Shown here: positions 45,178-52,764 of the stretch, one piece after another
Layout: each line of letters opens with the position of its first letter
Position numbering within the stretch: the stretch's first letter is position 1
Source: Clostridiaceae bacterium Marseille-Q4149
GTDB lineage: Bacteria; Bacillota; Clostridia; Oscillospirales; Oscillospiraceae
DNA: 64,000 nt
Direction: 5' to 3'
Assembly (NCBI GenBank): GCA_018228685.1
Contig: CP073691.1
Coordinates: forward strand, 806,001-870,000
Program-made: the position numbers and the translations under genes
The notes under the pieces: model-generated
What the model saw: only the letters and a program-made list of their open reading frames with translations
Told to the model about the DNA's origin: nothing
The model's database searches: none

Positions 45178-45525
45178 TTAACGAGAATTTCTGTGACATA
45201 TTTCCAGTTTTCCTTCCATGTGGAAACCTGGTGAGGGAGGCAACATATTAAGGTCAATATAGGTTACCTCATTGAAAAACAAGTGGGATTCTATTTGCTC
45301 GATAATCTGCTGCGCTGCATAACTGCCATAATGGACTTTTCGAAAGACATACTGATAGTTCGGTGTTTCAAGGAAAACATCAGAATACTCAAATGTATCT
45401 CCTCTAATCTGATCCTCCACCAGATTTCCATCCTCATCCAGCTGATAAGTGTTCCAATGGATTGCAAACTCTGTTTGCTGATCCGGAATGGATATATAAA
45501 AATCCTGATGTTTTAACACAATCAT
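45178..45525 (-). CDS. hypothetical protein, possibly cut by a frameshift
   Basis: A 115-residue protein with no recognised family, beginning MIVLKHQDFYISIPDQQ after AAAGGAG. Near its end (about 45190-45250) another minus-strand frame continues to 45072 with a plausible tail (KYVTEILVKYLQYQKRLSIY), so an ancestral product of about 150 residues may have been shortened by a frameshift. Confidence 0.5.
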   Translation of the reverse strand: MIVLKHQDFYISIPDQQTEFAIHWNTYQLDEDGNLVEDQIRGDTFEYSDVFLETPNYQYVFRKVHYGSYAAQQIIEQIESHLFFNEVTYIDLNMLPPSPGFHMEGKLEICHRNSR

Positions 45526-45578
45526 ATTACTCTCTCCTTTGTAACATGGCAGAGGATCGCTATCTTCGGCCATATTCT

Positions 45579-46133
45579 TTACATAGTATATCTTTGCTTG
45601 TCGTCAGTCGCCACAATCTCTTCCAGAAGCGCCATATCGAGGGGATGCGTCTTGCTTACTCCGCGAATGAGTTTCCCTGCATTTGCCCAGCCGTTCTTAT
45701 CCAAGCGGATACCGGTAGCCTCTGGTTTATGACGAAGGATCAAACTGATGTACCGGCTGGTTTTGATAATGGCATTATCCCGCCAGTCTTTAATTAACTC
45801 CAGCTCGATGGCGACAACGCCCCACTGGGCTTGTTCTGTTTTAGAATAATATCGCTCCATATCGCTTGGATTTGCATCGGCAACATTCTGTGCAGTATAG
45901 CCACACTTTAGGAGAGGAATCGTGGCATATAATTCTGAAAAAGAATCAAACATGTGTAAGCCAACTACACGGGCGCGGATCTTGTCTCTTTTGTTCTTTA
46001 GATTTAGAAACTCTATTGTGTCGCCGACAGAAACCTTTTGCCTTTTAGTGTCCAAAAGCCTTAGCTCATATGTCTTTTGCCCGCACTTAATCATTTCAAA
46101 CGGTTCCGGTTGAAGTTTCATGTTGTGTAGCAT
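45579..46133 (-). CDS. ASCH domain fused to the N-terminal lobe of RNA 2'-phosphotransferase
   Basis: A 184-residue two-part protein. Residues about 1-115 are an ASCH domain (MKLQPEPFEMIKCGQKTYEL, then VGDTIEFLNL), an RNA-binding PUA-like fold. Residues about 122-184 match the winged-helix first lobe of KptA/Tpt1 (SRYISLILRHKPEATGIRLD, GWANAGKLI, EEIVATDDKQRY). The protein stops there, so the NAD-binding catalytic lobe of KptA is absent. AGGAGG precedes the ATG at 46133; 38 bases overlap the upstream gene. It lies in one unit with rtcB. A truncated KptA or a reader of RNA ends are both possible. Confidence 0.65.
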   Translation of the reverse strand: MLHNMKLQPEPFEMIKCGQKTYELRLLDTKRQKVSVGDTIEFLNLKNKRDKIRARVVGLHMFDSFSELYATIPLLKCGYTAQNVADANPSDMERYYSKTEQAQWGVVAIELELIKDWRDNAIIKTSRYISLILRHKPEATGIRLDKNGWANAGKLIRGVSKTHPLDMALLEEIVATDDKQRYTM

Positions 46134-46542
46134 CGTTTTCCTCCTGATCAAGAAGATCATCAATCAATAGATTTAACGGATTGACCAGCAGAGGGCCACT
46201 GGGATCCGCAGAATAATCTACATTGATTTCATATTCACCTGTGCCCATGGCATGTAGATTATTGATGCCAAACTTTTCAACCCAGGTCATAAGTTGATTA
46301 ACCCCATCGGTAAACTTAGCAGAAAATACACGCTTCGTATACAGAGGAGACACGGCAGGAACACGCTCTTCCATAGTTAACATTTGATAAGATCCAAAGA
46401 CCATATAGACTTTATTTGGACCAGGATAATCAATGTCAAGATTGATTGGTTCAACTCGACATGCTGATGGTAAATTAGTCGGAATATAATTGGAAATTCC
46501 CGTGATCTGATCGTCACAGTTATAGACAGTATACAGTATCAT
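46096..46542 (-). CDS. hypothetical protein between rtcB and the ASCH gene
   Basis: A 148-residue soluble protein with an acidic C-terminus (LIDDLLDQEENDATQ) and no recognised domain. AGAGGAG precedes the ATG. It overlaps the ASCH/KptA-like gene by 38 bases and follows rtcB by 53 bases, so it belongs to the RNA-repair unit by position only. Confidence 0.6.
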   Translation of the reverse strand: MILYTVYNCDDQITGISNYIPTNLPSACRVEPINLDIDYPGPNKVYMVFGSYQMLTMEERVPAVSPLYTKRVFSAKFTDGVNQLMTWVEKFGINNLHAMGTGEYEINVDYSADPSGPLLVNPLNLLIDDLLDQEENDATQHETSTGTV

Positions 46543-46595
46543 TTGTTCAAACTCCTCTGCGATAAAGATAGCCTAAGATCGAGCGTTACTGCATA

Positions 46596-47804
46596 TTATT
46601 CGCTCGCTTTAAAGTTATAGACAGGCCGGATAATCTTAACAATATCAACAGTGGGGCCGATGTTGTTGACAATGCTGTCAATGGGCTTATATGCCATAGG
46701 ACATTCATCCAGAGTGTCCTGGCCCACAGATGTAGTATAGATGCCTTCCATTTCGTTAGCAAACGCTTCTACAGTAAACATCTTGCGTGCAACACCCCGA
46801 CTGAAAAGACGGCCGGCTCCGTGAGGAGCGGAATAGTTCCATTCGGGATTGCCCTTGCCCACGCAGATGAGACTGCCGTCGCGCATATTGATAGGAATCA
46901 GAAGCTTTTCATTCTTCTGGGCGGATACGGCGCCTTTACGGATAATGTTGTTCTGCAGATCAATGTAGTTATGGATGGTCTCGAAGTGCTCGTAATTATC
47001 CACAGTGTGACCCAAAAGGTTCTGCAGGATGATGTTGGCAATGGTTCTGCGGTTCAGAACTGCATAGTCCTGGCAGATCTGCATATCGTGGAGATACATC
47101 TTACGGTTTTCGCCGGTCAGATAGCACAGCTCCCGGGGAACGTCTGCATGATTTGCATGGAATGCTTTCAGTGCGTCCTGAAGCTCATGAGATCTTCCGG
47201 ATGCCTTGTACTCCTCAATCAGAGCTTTACGTTGTGCCTCAACATTATGCTTGCCAATCAGTGTGTCGTAAGCAAGCTGCTGATAATGCTCGGCTACCTG
47301 CTTTCCAAGATTCCGACTGCCAGTATGAATGACCAGATACTGATTTCCGTCGTCGACATCAACTTCGATGAAGTGATTTCCTCCGCCCAGCGTACCAAGG
47401 CTGCACTCGATTCTGGATACATTCTTGAGGTCGTTGTAACAATGAAGGTCCCGAAGGGCAGGATAACTAACGGCAGCCACATCATGAGTATTCATACCTG
47501 CGGGAACGTGATTGTGGATAATATTGTCCAATTCCCTGTTGTCCATCTCAGTCTTACCGAGACAAACAACGAGCATACCACATCCAATATCCACACCGAT
47601 CAGATTAGGAATAACGAGGTCGCCGAGATTAGCAGTAAAACCAATGACACAACCCGCTCCGGCGTGAACATCGGGCATGATTGCAATCCTGCAGTCTTTC
47701 GTAAAAGGCTGATCACAAAGTTGCTTGATTTGAACTTCTGCGGATTCTTCAATGAGGTCAGTATAAACATCGGCAGAGTTGTACTTACCAATGATTGTTT
47801 TCAT
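46596..47804 (-). CDS. rtcB: RNA-splicing ligase RtcB
   Basis: A 402-residue RtcB, which joins 2',3'-cyclic phosphate or 3'-phosphate RNA ends to 5'-OH ends using GTP and Mn2+. Metal-binding motifs are present: DVHAGAGCVIGFTA, GVDIGCGMLV with the metal cysteine, GGGNHFIEV, and HTGSRNLG. The guanylylated histidine is expected in APHGAGRLFSRG near residue 330. AGAGGGG precedes the ATG. It is embedded in a mobile element and clustered with other RNA-end proteins, suggesting repair of RNAs cut by phage or host nucleases. Confidence 0.93.
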   Translation of the reverse strand: MKTIIGKYNSADVYTDLIEESAEVQIKQLCDQPFTKDCRIAIMPDVHAGAGCVIGFTANLGDLVIPNLIGVDIGCGMLVVCLGKTEMDNRELDNIIHNHVPAGMNTHDVAAVSYPALRDLHCYNDLKNVSRIECSLGTLGGGNHFIEVDVDDGNQYLVIHTGSRNLGKQVAEHYQQLAYDTLIGKHNVEAQRKALIEEYKASGRSHELQDALKAFHANHADVPRELCYLTGENRKMYLHDMQICQDYAVLNRRTIANIILQNLLGHTVDNYEHFETIHNYIDLQNNIIRKGAVSAQKNEKLLIPINMRDGSLICVGKGNPEWNYSAPHGAGRLFSRGVARKMFTVEAFANEMEGIYTTSVGQDTLDECPMAYKPIDSIVNNIGPTVDIVKIIRPVYNFKASE

Positions 47805-47837
47805 AATAATCCCCTCTTTCTGTTGATCATTTTATCC

Positions 47838-48041
47838 TTACTCATCTTCGTTGTCCTCTTCTTCGAAGGTGGAAACATCCGTAAAGCATCCCTCCTGTGT
47901 ATACAACCGGCGTAGATACTCGCTACCTCCGTCTACGGCACAACCGCCACAGGAACACCAACGAAAGTCATGGGAATACTTGGATTCAATCTCGTCACCG
48001 CACAGATTGCACCGGATAGCATTTCGGGTAATCTTCTTCAT
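47838..48041 (-). CDS. small zinc-binding protein (DUF7695-like)
   Basis: A 67-residue protein with CNLC near residue 12 and CSCGGC near 30, a zinc site, and an acidic tail (FEEEDNEDE). Similar proteins accompany Clostridial mobile elements. The start at 48041 follows AAAGAGGG; the frame open to 48269 is not coding upstream. First gene before rtcB, 33 bases away. Confidence 0.65.
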   Translation of the reverse strand: MKKITRNAIRCNLCGDEIESKYSHDFRWCSCGGCAVDGGSEYLRRLYTQEGCFTDVSTFEEEDNEDE

Positions 48042-48243
48042 AATGATGCCCTCTTTCTGTTGATTGGCTGTTTCTATAAAAGACAACGTAGCAAAAATGA
48101 AAATCTCTATGCCAATGGGGATTTTTTCAGATATCAGGAAAAGTAGCACTCCGACTTTCATGCGCCCTGCACGTCCAAAATGAGAATCATCCTCTATGCC
48201 AATTATTATGATAACCAATATGAGAAAGCAACTTTCCCTGCAG

Positions 48244-48279
48244 TTAAAAGCCGATAGTCCATGGACCATCGGCTTTTAA
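48244..48279 (-). terminator. hairpin terminator upstream of the rtcB unit
   Basis: TTAAAAGCCGAT (48244-48255) pairs exactly with ATCGGCTTTTAA (48268-48279) over a 12-base loop. It separates the fragment at 48288 from the rtcB unit. Confidence 0.65.
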
Positions 48280-48287
48280 GAGTATGC

Positions 48288-48581
48288 TTAGATATATTCC
48301 TTTATAGTGCTAATAAAAACTGTATTCAGCTCGTCCCAATTTTTTGCTTTCGCGGAAATCTGTTGTATAGTTTTCTGTTTTATCTCTGCTATACTGGCAT
48401 CCAAATAGTGGTTGATGCATTCTATTCTCGGAATCAATTTGATTGCAGGAGAGTGGATTTTTAAATCGAGCAGGCGATTCACATCGTCTGTAAGTTCATA
48501 TGGCAGTTGGCTGGAAGCGAGATCTGTAAACAAAATGGGAGGGGGAGTGCCGTGCTGGCAGTCTGTCAGATGTTCCCATTG
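48288..48581 (-). pseudogene. C-terminal fragment of a nucleotidyltransferase-like protein (RlaP-like?)
   Basis: An open frame of about 97 codons whose sequence (CQHGTPPPILFTDLASSQLP, then LLDLKIHSPAIKLIPRIECI) looks like the C-terminal part of minimal nucleotidyltransferases of the RlaP/COG3541 type, which co-occur with RtcB. The catalytic N-terminal domain is missing; the frame begins right after the stop of the preceding gene, in the same frame. The RlaP assignment is by memory of the family and needs a profile search. Confidence 0.35.
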
Positions 48582-48827
48582 TCAGTAATACTTTGTGCCG
48601 GTGAATCCTGCATTGCCGGGATGGCCAAAAACCTTGATTAAACGGCCGTTGGAGTCCAAATACAGGTCGTAGGTGTCATGACCCTTAGCGGCAGAAGATG
48701 GAAACATCAGCCGAATATAGTCGCCGTGATTTTTCATTACGGTGTAACCATCCCAGTGAATGTCGCATCCGTAATTTACCATCTCTTTCACACTGGGTAC
48801 ATAGTTTCTGGGGTCTAAATATGCCAT
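48582..48827 (-). CDS. hypothetical protein (81 aa)
   Basis: A small soluble protein beginning MAYLDPRNYVPSVKEMVNYG, with AAAGGAG before 48827. No domain recognised. Its stop (TGA) is in frame with the nucleotidyltransferase fragment that follows. Confidence 0.55.
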   Translation of the reverse strand: MAYLDPRNYVPSVKEMVNYGCDIHWDGYTVMKNHGDYIRLMFPSSAAKGHDTYDLYLDSNGRLIKVFGHPGNAGFTGTKYY

Positions 48828-48855
48828 TATCAAGTTCTCCTTTCGGTTTGTTAAT

Positions 48856-49191
48856 CTATAAGCAATAGGTACGTCGAATGCATGCCGTTGCACCGATTTT
48901 TTCGAACATTCCAATCAAATCCTCAGCTTCCTTCAAAGGAATATCGGTTGCGATAATCGAGGGACAATTATCAACGCATCGCTTTGCTTCCAGTAAACTC
49001 ATATCAAAGCGTTCATGCAAAACGAATAATGTCTTGAGCCTCGATGGGCCGATGTTGCTTAGGGCAATCTCTGCCAAAACAATTGGCGTTCTTTTGGCGG
49101 GGATCCGAGGATACTGTTTCCCGCAATGAGGACAAATAGTGTCTAAAATAAACAGCTTGCGGCAGGCACTGTTAGTGCAACGTTTCTTCAT
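48856..49191 (-). CDS. zinc-ribbon protein with a ribosomal L7/L12 C-terminal-like domain
   Basis: A 111-residue protein. Residues 1-27 form a zinc ribbon (CTNSAC, CPHC). Residues about 52-108 follow the L7/L12 C-terminal-domain pattern: KTLFVLHERFDMSLLEAKRC, then KEAEDLIGMFEKIGA. In ribosomes this fold binds translational GTPases; here it is detached from any L7/L12 N-terminus. A second such domain is found at the end of the VirD4-like protein of the same element. GGGAG precedes the ATG. Confidence 0.6.
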   Translation of the reverse strand: MKKRCTNSACRKLFILDTICPHCGKQYPRIPAKRTPIVLAEIALSNIGPSRLKTLFVLHERFDMSLLEAKRCVDNCPSIIATDIPLKEAEDLIGMFEKIGATACIRRTYCL

Positions 49192-49228
49192 GATATCAAC
49201 TCCCTGGCTAAATCAAATATAGACTTAT

Positions 49229-49781
49229 CGAATACTTGAATCATGACTGCGGCCCGGCCTTCGCCGTACATAGATATTCTTCACCAATATTCAGTCAACA
49301 GGAAGACTAGTCTGAGCCTACAGCCCGTCGGCCGTAAACTTCTAGCCCCAGCTTGCGCCCTTGCCTGTACAGGATTGATTGCCTGCAAATTCACCGACCA
49401 TTCAGAAATGGTTGTAGAGTAGTAACTGCCATTCGGCTACTTTTTCTGCTAGCTTCCGTTATACACGGATTTCTCCGTCTCAAGGCAATGTGCATTCTTG
49501 GCTTCCCTCCGTCATGTTGGTTGCCACACCAACACCCCTTAGGGTTATTCTCACACAGTGAGCGTCTATTGCTGCACCCGGAAGCTCCAAACTTTTTGAT
49601 GCGAATACTTCTGCGATACACGTTTTTGTTGGCAGTTTCTGCCTCCTCTCAAGATATCGCTATCTTGAGACAGACCTCATAAATTAGCATCCCAACTTAA
49701 TCAACCTGAAAGTACCGTGCACCTCGAAGCACTGGCGTGCTTTGTTCATCGAGTTGACCGCAGTGATGATTCAAATATTCG
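49229..49781 (-). ncRNA. structured RNA candidate, copy A (about 553 nt)
   Basis: Non-coding stretch bounded by a 24-base closing helix: the first 24 bases on the minus strand (49758-49781) pair with the last 24 (49229-49252) except for a couple of positions. It is about 80 percent alike by eye to copy B. Internal hairpins have different sequences but the same pairing in the two copies: GTTGG/CCAAC (49516-49520 and 49529-49533) and GGCAG/CTGCC (49631-49635 and 49639-49643). A block near 49536-49573 is identical in both. The minus strand is proposed because all neighbours are on it. Size and ornate folding recall ROOL/GOLLD-type large RNAs, but identity is not established. Confidence 0.65.
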
Positions 49782-49805
49782 GTTGTCAATGTGCTGTTTA
49801 GAAGC

Positions 49806-50361
49806 AAATACTTCAATCAAACTTATGACCCGGCCTTCGCCGTACATAGCTGTTTTTCATCAATATTCAGTCAACAGGAAGACTAGTCTGAGCCTACGGC
49901 CCGTCGGCCGTAAACTTCTAGCCCCAGCTTGCGCCCTTGCCTGTACAGGGTTGATTACCTGCAAATTCACCGTCCATTCAGATCATCATTCTGTCCCGTT
50001 AAGGATGCCATTCGGCTACTACTACCGGCCACTTCCGTTATACACAGGATTTCTCCCGGCTCAAGGCAAGGCGTATTATTGGCATCCCTCTGTCGTACCG
50101 ATCGCCAAATCGGCATCCCTTAGGGTTATTCTCACACAGTGAGCGTCTATTGCTACGCCCGGAAGGACCGTACTTTTTGATGCAAACAATTCTGCGACGC
50201 ATGTTTTTGTTGGCGGTTTCCGCCTTCTGGATGTCCATCACTGAACACACACAGATTCACTTACAAAGTATCCTTAGTAAGAAAAGCTGAAAATACCATA
50301 CGCCTCGAAGCACTGGCGTACTTTGTTCATCGAGTTGGTCATAAGCTTGATTCAAGTATTT
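49806..50361 (-). ncRNA. structured RNA candidate, copy B (about 556 nt)
   Basis: Tandem partner of copy A, 24 bases away. Its closing helix is 25 bases (50337-50361 with 49806-49830) with one mismatch and one G-T pair, and its inner half differs from that of copy A while still pairing. Matching hairpins are CCGAT/ATCGG (50098-50102, 50109-50113) and GGCGG/CCGCC (50212-50216, 50220-50224). Both copies are preceded on the minus strand by a TTGAxAAC-like sequence. No good coding frame with a ribosome-binding site lies within it. Confidence 0.65.
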
Positions 50362-50502
50362 AGTTTTCAAGGTTCAATCGATGTGTTGAGTTTCGAAAAG
50401 CTGTGATGCTGTGATAAAGGAACTTGTAACAATACCCTCAGAGATCTCAGCTTTCCGATCCTTTCATACATATCAACGACAGAAGATTGAGTTTATCCAT
50501 AA

Positions 50503-50865
50503 TTAATAGTCATTTTTTGAGACTATAGATGTAATTTCTGCCCAATCAGCTATAAACTCGTTTTTGTTGGTTTGCCATAAGCCTCCAACGGGGCGTACAA
50601 CATATACAACTGGATTTCCGCCAAACTTTGAACATGCCTTTTTAGCGTACTTTTGTGCAGAATACAAAGAGTCAGTTAAAAACACTTTATCTGTTAATTT
50701 TTTTCTCCAGTCTTCCCTCAGGAAACCTGTTTCGGCCGCAGGTAAGATGCAGGAAATATCAAGTGCATCGGATGTTCCATGATAAAAAGTGAGTGCTGAA
50801 TAGTCCTCATTACTTTCAACATCAGCCCAATATTCGTTCCAACATTCGTATGCTTTGCTGGCCAT
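50503..50865 (-). CDS. ADP-ribosyltransferase-like protein (Arr/KptA fold)
   Basis: A 120-residue protein. TFYHGTSDALDI near residue 26 resembles the NAD-binding HGT motif of Arr and KptA; KVFLTDSLYSAQKYAKKA and GGNPVVYVVRP match the next strands, and the C-terminal EFIADWAEI resembles the final strand of Arr-type enzymes. The size fits a minimal catalytic domain. Substrate unknown: RNA phosphate, rifamycin or protein are all possible. The ATG at 50865 follows AAAGGTG. It lies beside the structured RNAs and in the same element as a KptA lobe lacking its catalytic half. Confidence 0.5.
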   Translation of the reverse strand: MASKAYECWNEYWADVESNEDYSALTFYHGTSDALDISCILPAAETGFLREDWRKKLTDKVFLTDSLYSAQKYAKKACSKFGGNPVVYVVRPVGGLWQTNKNEFIADWAEITSIVSKNDY

Positions 50866-51002
50866 AAAACTCACACCTTTCGAATAAACGGGATTTAACC
50901 TATTCGATCAAATGAAAATGAATATTCTCCCCGTCTGAATAATTGGTTCTTTACCAATATCAACGGTGTGATGTCTCATATCTCCGCAGGGGAAATGATG
51001 TT

Positions 51003-51947
51003 TTAGGAAACATTATAATCTTTTATCACTTTAATTCTTGTGGGATGACGTAATTTCCGTAAAGCTTTGGCTTCAATTTGTCTGACTCGCTCTCTGGTTA
51101 CGCCGAGGATTGCTCCTATCTCATCCAAGGTATGCAGTCGCCCATCTACAAAGCCATTGCGCATGCGTAATACATACTCCTCTCGCTCTGTGAGAGTAGA
51201 GAGCAACTGTGCAACGGTTTCGGTGAGTGTGATTGATGAGACAACTTCTTCGGGATTGGCAGAATCATCTGAGATAAACGATCCAAGCGGACAGTCTTCG
51301 TCATAGCCGGATGGAGTTGCATCTAAACTAATTGCATCCTCTGCCACAAGTTTTGTCTCAACTACCTTTTCTGGTGTCAGTCCGATTCCCAACCCAATTT
51401 CTTCAGGAGTAGGTTCCCGTCCATTATTTTGGATAAAACTCCTGGAGTATTTGCAAATTTTGTGGTAGCGGTCAACTACATGTACAGGCAACCGCTTAAT
51501 TCGGCCATATACAGCCAAGGCTCGGGTGATAGCCTGCCTGATCCACCAAGTTGCATAAGTAGACAGTTTGCTTTTAGTATGATCGTACTTCTCAATAGCT
51601 TTAATCAGGCCAAGGGTTCCCTCCTGGATTAGATCTAATAATTCTAGGCCCTTACCGCAATGCTTTTTAGCTATGGAGATCGCTAAACGGAGATTGGATT
51701 CTACCAGTCTGTCTTTGGCTGCGAGATCTCCGTTTGAATATCGGATTGCCAGATTTCTTTCTTCCTCTGGTGTCAAAAGCGGGTATTGTGCTATTTCTTT
51801 TAGATAGAGTGCAACTGGATCGTCCAGGCAAAACTCAGACGCTAGAGCCAGTGGATCTTCCAATTGTTCTTCCTCGGACATGCATTCTGGCAAAGCTGGA
51901 AATGTGCAGGAAGAGAATTCATGTGGATTGTTGAAATTTGTCTTCAT
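51003..51947 (-). CDS. RpoD-like sigma-70 factor encoded on the element
   Basis: A 314-residue sigma factor with region 1.2 (DPVALYLKEIAQYPLLTPEE), region 2 (LLDLIQEGTLGLIKAIEKYD, TYATWWIRQAI) that contacts the -10 box, region 3, and region 4 (LDEIGAILGVTRERVRQIEA). This is the primary-sigma/SigB-like group rather than ECF. AAAGGAG precedes the ATG. As a second RpoD-like factor inside a mobile element it could direct transcription of element genes; its targets are not visible here. Confidence 0.88.
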   Translation of the reverse strand: MKTNFNNPHEFSSCTFPALPECMSEEEQLEDPLALASEFCLDDPVALYLKEIAQYPLLTPEEERNLAIRYSNGDLAAKDRLVESNLRLAISIAKKHCGKGLELLDLIQEGTLGLIKAIEKYDHTKSKLSTYATWWIRQAITRALAVYGRIKRLPVHVVDRYHKICKYSRSFIQNNGREPTPEEIGLGIGLTPEKVVETKLVAEDAISLDATPSGYDEDCPLGSFISDDSANPEEVVSSITLTETVAQLLSTLTEREEYVLRMRNGFVDGRLHTLDEIGAILGVTRERVRQIEAKALRKLRHPTRIKVIKDYNVS

Positions 51948-51981
51948 GGTGCTCCTTTCTCTTTATGGTGATCGTTGTTAA

Positions 51982-52701
51982 CTAGACAATGTGAGAAGGC
52001 AGTGTGCACATTCTCGCCTTTAAACTGGTGCACCCATCAAAAACAGACCGATCATAAGATACACAGCCTCGCGGAACAACCCTTTCTAAACTGCGACAGC
52101 AATAGAAGGCATGATCTTCAAGCCGATTGAAGCAACTGGTGCAAAAATCGATTAAGGAACTACAATATGCGAATGCATAGCTCGAAACACAACTAGATGC
52201 AAATTGGGCAGAAAAAGATGTGAGTCCGCTTCTCATATAAGCTCCGTCGCCTAAAATGAGCGATTTGCAGTTGGGCATGGACACATTCTTCAGACTGTAA
52301 CAATCGGAAAAGGCATATTCACAGACCTCTAATTCGTCATCAGTTTGGAATTCAACAGAAACAAGGGCAGTTCCTGAAAATGCGCGGTACTCAATCCTGC
52401 GGACGCTCTTCGGGAAGACAGAATGTGTAGCGTCGGTGTTTCCCGGAAGGATAGAGTTCACATATCTCAGTTGATATGCCCCATCAAAGCAACCGCATCC
52501 GATGGTTGTACAGCTCTCGGGAATGATTACAACTTGAATTGTTCGATTGAAGGAGAATGCATTGCTTCCTAGTTCGGTTACAGGTTTTCCCTGCGGGGAA
52601 AACGCGGGGATAACAGCCGTTTCGTCAGATCCTAGATATTTGTGAAGTACGGCGTGAGTGCCGTACTCATAGAAAACAAAGTCTTCGTTCTTGTGTTTCA
52701 C
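51982..52701 (-). CDS. leucine-rich repeat protein (BspA/LRR_5 type)
   Basis: A 239-residue protein with LRR_5-like repeats such as VTELGSNAFSFNRTIQVVII and LEVCEYAFSDCYSLKNVSMP. There is no signal peptide and no anchor, unlike many surface BspA proteins, so a cytoplasmic location is likely. The start is GTG 52701 after AAAGGAAGG. It follows the 534-residue gene by 63 bases. Confidence 0.75.
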   Translation of the reverse strand: MKHKNEDFVFYEYGTHAVLHKYLGSDETAVIPAFSPQGKPVTELGSNAFSFNRTIQVVIIPESCTTIGCGCFDGAYQLRYVNSILPGNTDATHSVFPKSVRRIEYRAFSGTALVSVEFQTDDELEVCEYAFSDCYSLKNVSMPNCKSLILGDGAYMRSGLTSFSAQFASSCVSSYAFAYCSSLIDFCTSCFNRLEDHAFYCCRSLERVVPRGCVSYDRSVFDGCTSLKARMCTLPSHIV

Positions 52702-52730
52702 GGTTTATCCTTCCTTTGCTAGAGATGCAT

Positions 52731-52752
52731 GGTGCCCTCTTTCGAGGGCACC
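52731..52752. repeat. short perfect hairpin between two genes
   Basis: GGTGCCCTC (52731-52739), a 4-base loop, GAGGGCACC (52744-52752). There is no T run, so it is more likely an RNA-processing or stability element than a terminator. Confidence 0.5.
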
Positions 52753-52764
52753 AAGGTGTTAATC

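Noticed and set aside
49353..50250. short open frames inside the tandem RNA units
   Set aside because: They differ between the two copies, have no ribosome-binding sites, and the copies vary by compensatory base changes, which fits RNA and not protein.
49229..50361. The two units as MITEs with terminal inverted repeats
   Set aside because: MITE copies share the same terminal repeats; here the end sequences differ between copies while still pairing within each copy, and no target duplication is seen.
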